6,585 bases of DNA. Origin: an uncultured Clostridium sp. (GTDB lineage: Bacteria > Bacillota > Clostridia > TANB77 > CAG-508). Shown here piece by piece: positions 6,111-6,585 of this stretch. Below the pieces are notes generated by a model. The model had not been told where the DNA came from. It made no database searches and saw nothing but the letters and a program-made list of their open reading frames with translations. The stretch lies in contig CATLUC010000090.1 in the NCBI GenBank assembly GCA_950059165.1, positions 1-6,585 on the forward strand. The letters run 5' to 3'. The position numbers were made by a program, and so were the translations under genes. The first letter of the stretch is position 1; each line of letters starts with the position of its first letter.

Positions 6111-6119
6111 AATAGGTGA
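6111..6119 (+). promoter_or_regulatory. Right direct repeat carrying the queH ribosome binding site
   Basis: AATAGGTGA contains the AGGTGA (6114-6119) that serves as the ribosome binding site, six bases before the ATG at 6126. AATAGGT duplicates 5898-5904, so the apparent target-site duplication preserved a translation signal for queH. Confidence 0.6.
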
Positions 6120-6125
6120 TTAAAA

Positions 6126-6585
6126 ATGAAATTATTATTACATACTTGTTGTGCACCTTGTAGTGTGTACTGTATAAAGAGTTTAAGAGATGAAAATATT
6201 GAACCAACAGTATATTGGTTTAACCCTACAATTCACCCTTATATGGAATACAAACAAAGAAGAGATTGTTTAAAAGAATATACAAAAAATATAGGAGTAG
6301 AAGCCATTTTTGAAGAAAATTATGGTTTAGTTGATTTTTGCAAAAATACGATAGGAAGCTTACAAACAAGATGCCAAGATTATTGCTATCTAGTTCGCTT
6401 AGAACAAACTGCAAAATATGCAAAAGAAAATGGATATGATTGTTTTTCTACTACTTTGTTGGTAAGCCCATATCAAAAACATGAAATCTTAATCCAAGTA
6501 GCACAAGATATGGCAAAAAAATATGGTGTAGAGTTTTTGTATCGCGATTTTAGAGTGTGTTTTCACGAGGGGCAGGCAAAAGCAA
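6126..6585 (+). CDS. queH: Epoxyqueuosine reductase QueH (partial, runs off right edge)
   Basis: The frame is open for 153 codons to the window edge, so the C-terminus is missing. QueH (formerly DUF208) is an iron-sulfur enzyme that reduces epoxyqueuosine to queuosine in tRNA, the last pathway step, in bacteria lacking the cobalamin-dependent QueG. Family marks are LLLHTCCAPCS (3-13, adjacent cysteines C8 and C9), WFNPTIHP (31-38), the cysteine pair C83 and C87 in TRCQDYCYLVRL (81-92), FSTTLLVSPYQKHE (107-120), and DFRVCFHEGQ (141-150). The second cysteine pair reads C-x3-C, whereas I recall C-x2-C as typical. The ATG is supported by AGGTGA upstream. Without the palindromic element it would sit about 13 bases after ruvB, so the two genes were probably one operon before the insertion. 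Confidence 0.92.
   Translation, partial: MKLLLHTCCAPCSVYCIKSLRDENIEPTVYWFNPTIHPYMEYKQRRDCLKEYTKNIGVEAIFEENYGLVDFCKNTIGSLQTRCQDYCYLVRLEQTAKYAKENGYDCFSTTLLVSPYQKHEILIQVAQDMAKKYGVEFLYRDFRVCFHEGQAKA

Noticed and set aside
6226..6423. Minus-strand open frame
   Set aside because: It is the antisense shadow of queH, whose + frame has clear family motifs.

Overview
The window looks like chromosomal DNA from a low-GC, endospore-forming member of the Clostridia, probably an uncultured or gut-type lineage. The evidence is strongly AT-rich coding sequence, AGGAGG-type ribosome binding sites, the sporulation gene spoIIM next to xerD (a pairing also found in Bacillus), and Clostridia-like versions of RuvB and QueH. 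The species cannot be named from the sequence alone. All genes are on the + strand.

Layout: (1) Positions 1-127 hold a degenerate REP-like repeat with two GTCCCCAAYGTCACA copies, and no gene. (2) spoIIM (128-766) is followed by xerD (871-1752), which has its own likely promoter and a clear intrinsic terminator. (3) Positions 1753-1988 hold that terminator, a second long hairpin with a GGGACAGGCACC head, and a near-consensus promoter. (4) That promoter appears to drive a surface-polymer cassette: an Alg14/PssD-like protein, an Alg13/PssE-like protein broken by a single-base frameshift, and an LTA-synthase-family membrane sulfatase-fold enzyme. (5) ruvB (4886-5899) follows the sulfatase-family gene closely. 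(6) Positions 5900-6125 are a noncoding stretch filled by a palindromic MITE-like element of about 206 bp. (7) queH starts at 6126 and runs off the right edge.

Functionally, the Alg14-like and Alg13-like proteins would normally pair as a membrane-anchored two-subunit glycosyltransferase acting on a lipid-linked sugar. The LTA-synthase-family enzyme would add or polymerise phosphoglycerol outside the membrane. Together they suggest a small cell-surface glycopolymer operon set between housekeeping genes (XerD, chromosome dimer resolution; RuvB, Holliday junction migration; QueH, queuosine tRNA modification).

The most notable points are the frameshift inside the HGGVGS motif of the Alg13-like gene, and the MITE-like insertion between ruvB and queH, whose flanking direct repeat contains the queH ribosome binding site. 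A scattered family of hairpins sharing a GGGAYAGG or GGGGAC head is also present. I found no clearly new biochemical system, CRISPR array, rRNA or tRNA.
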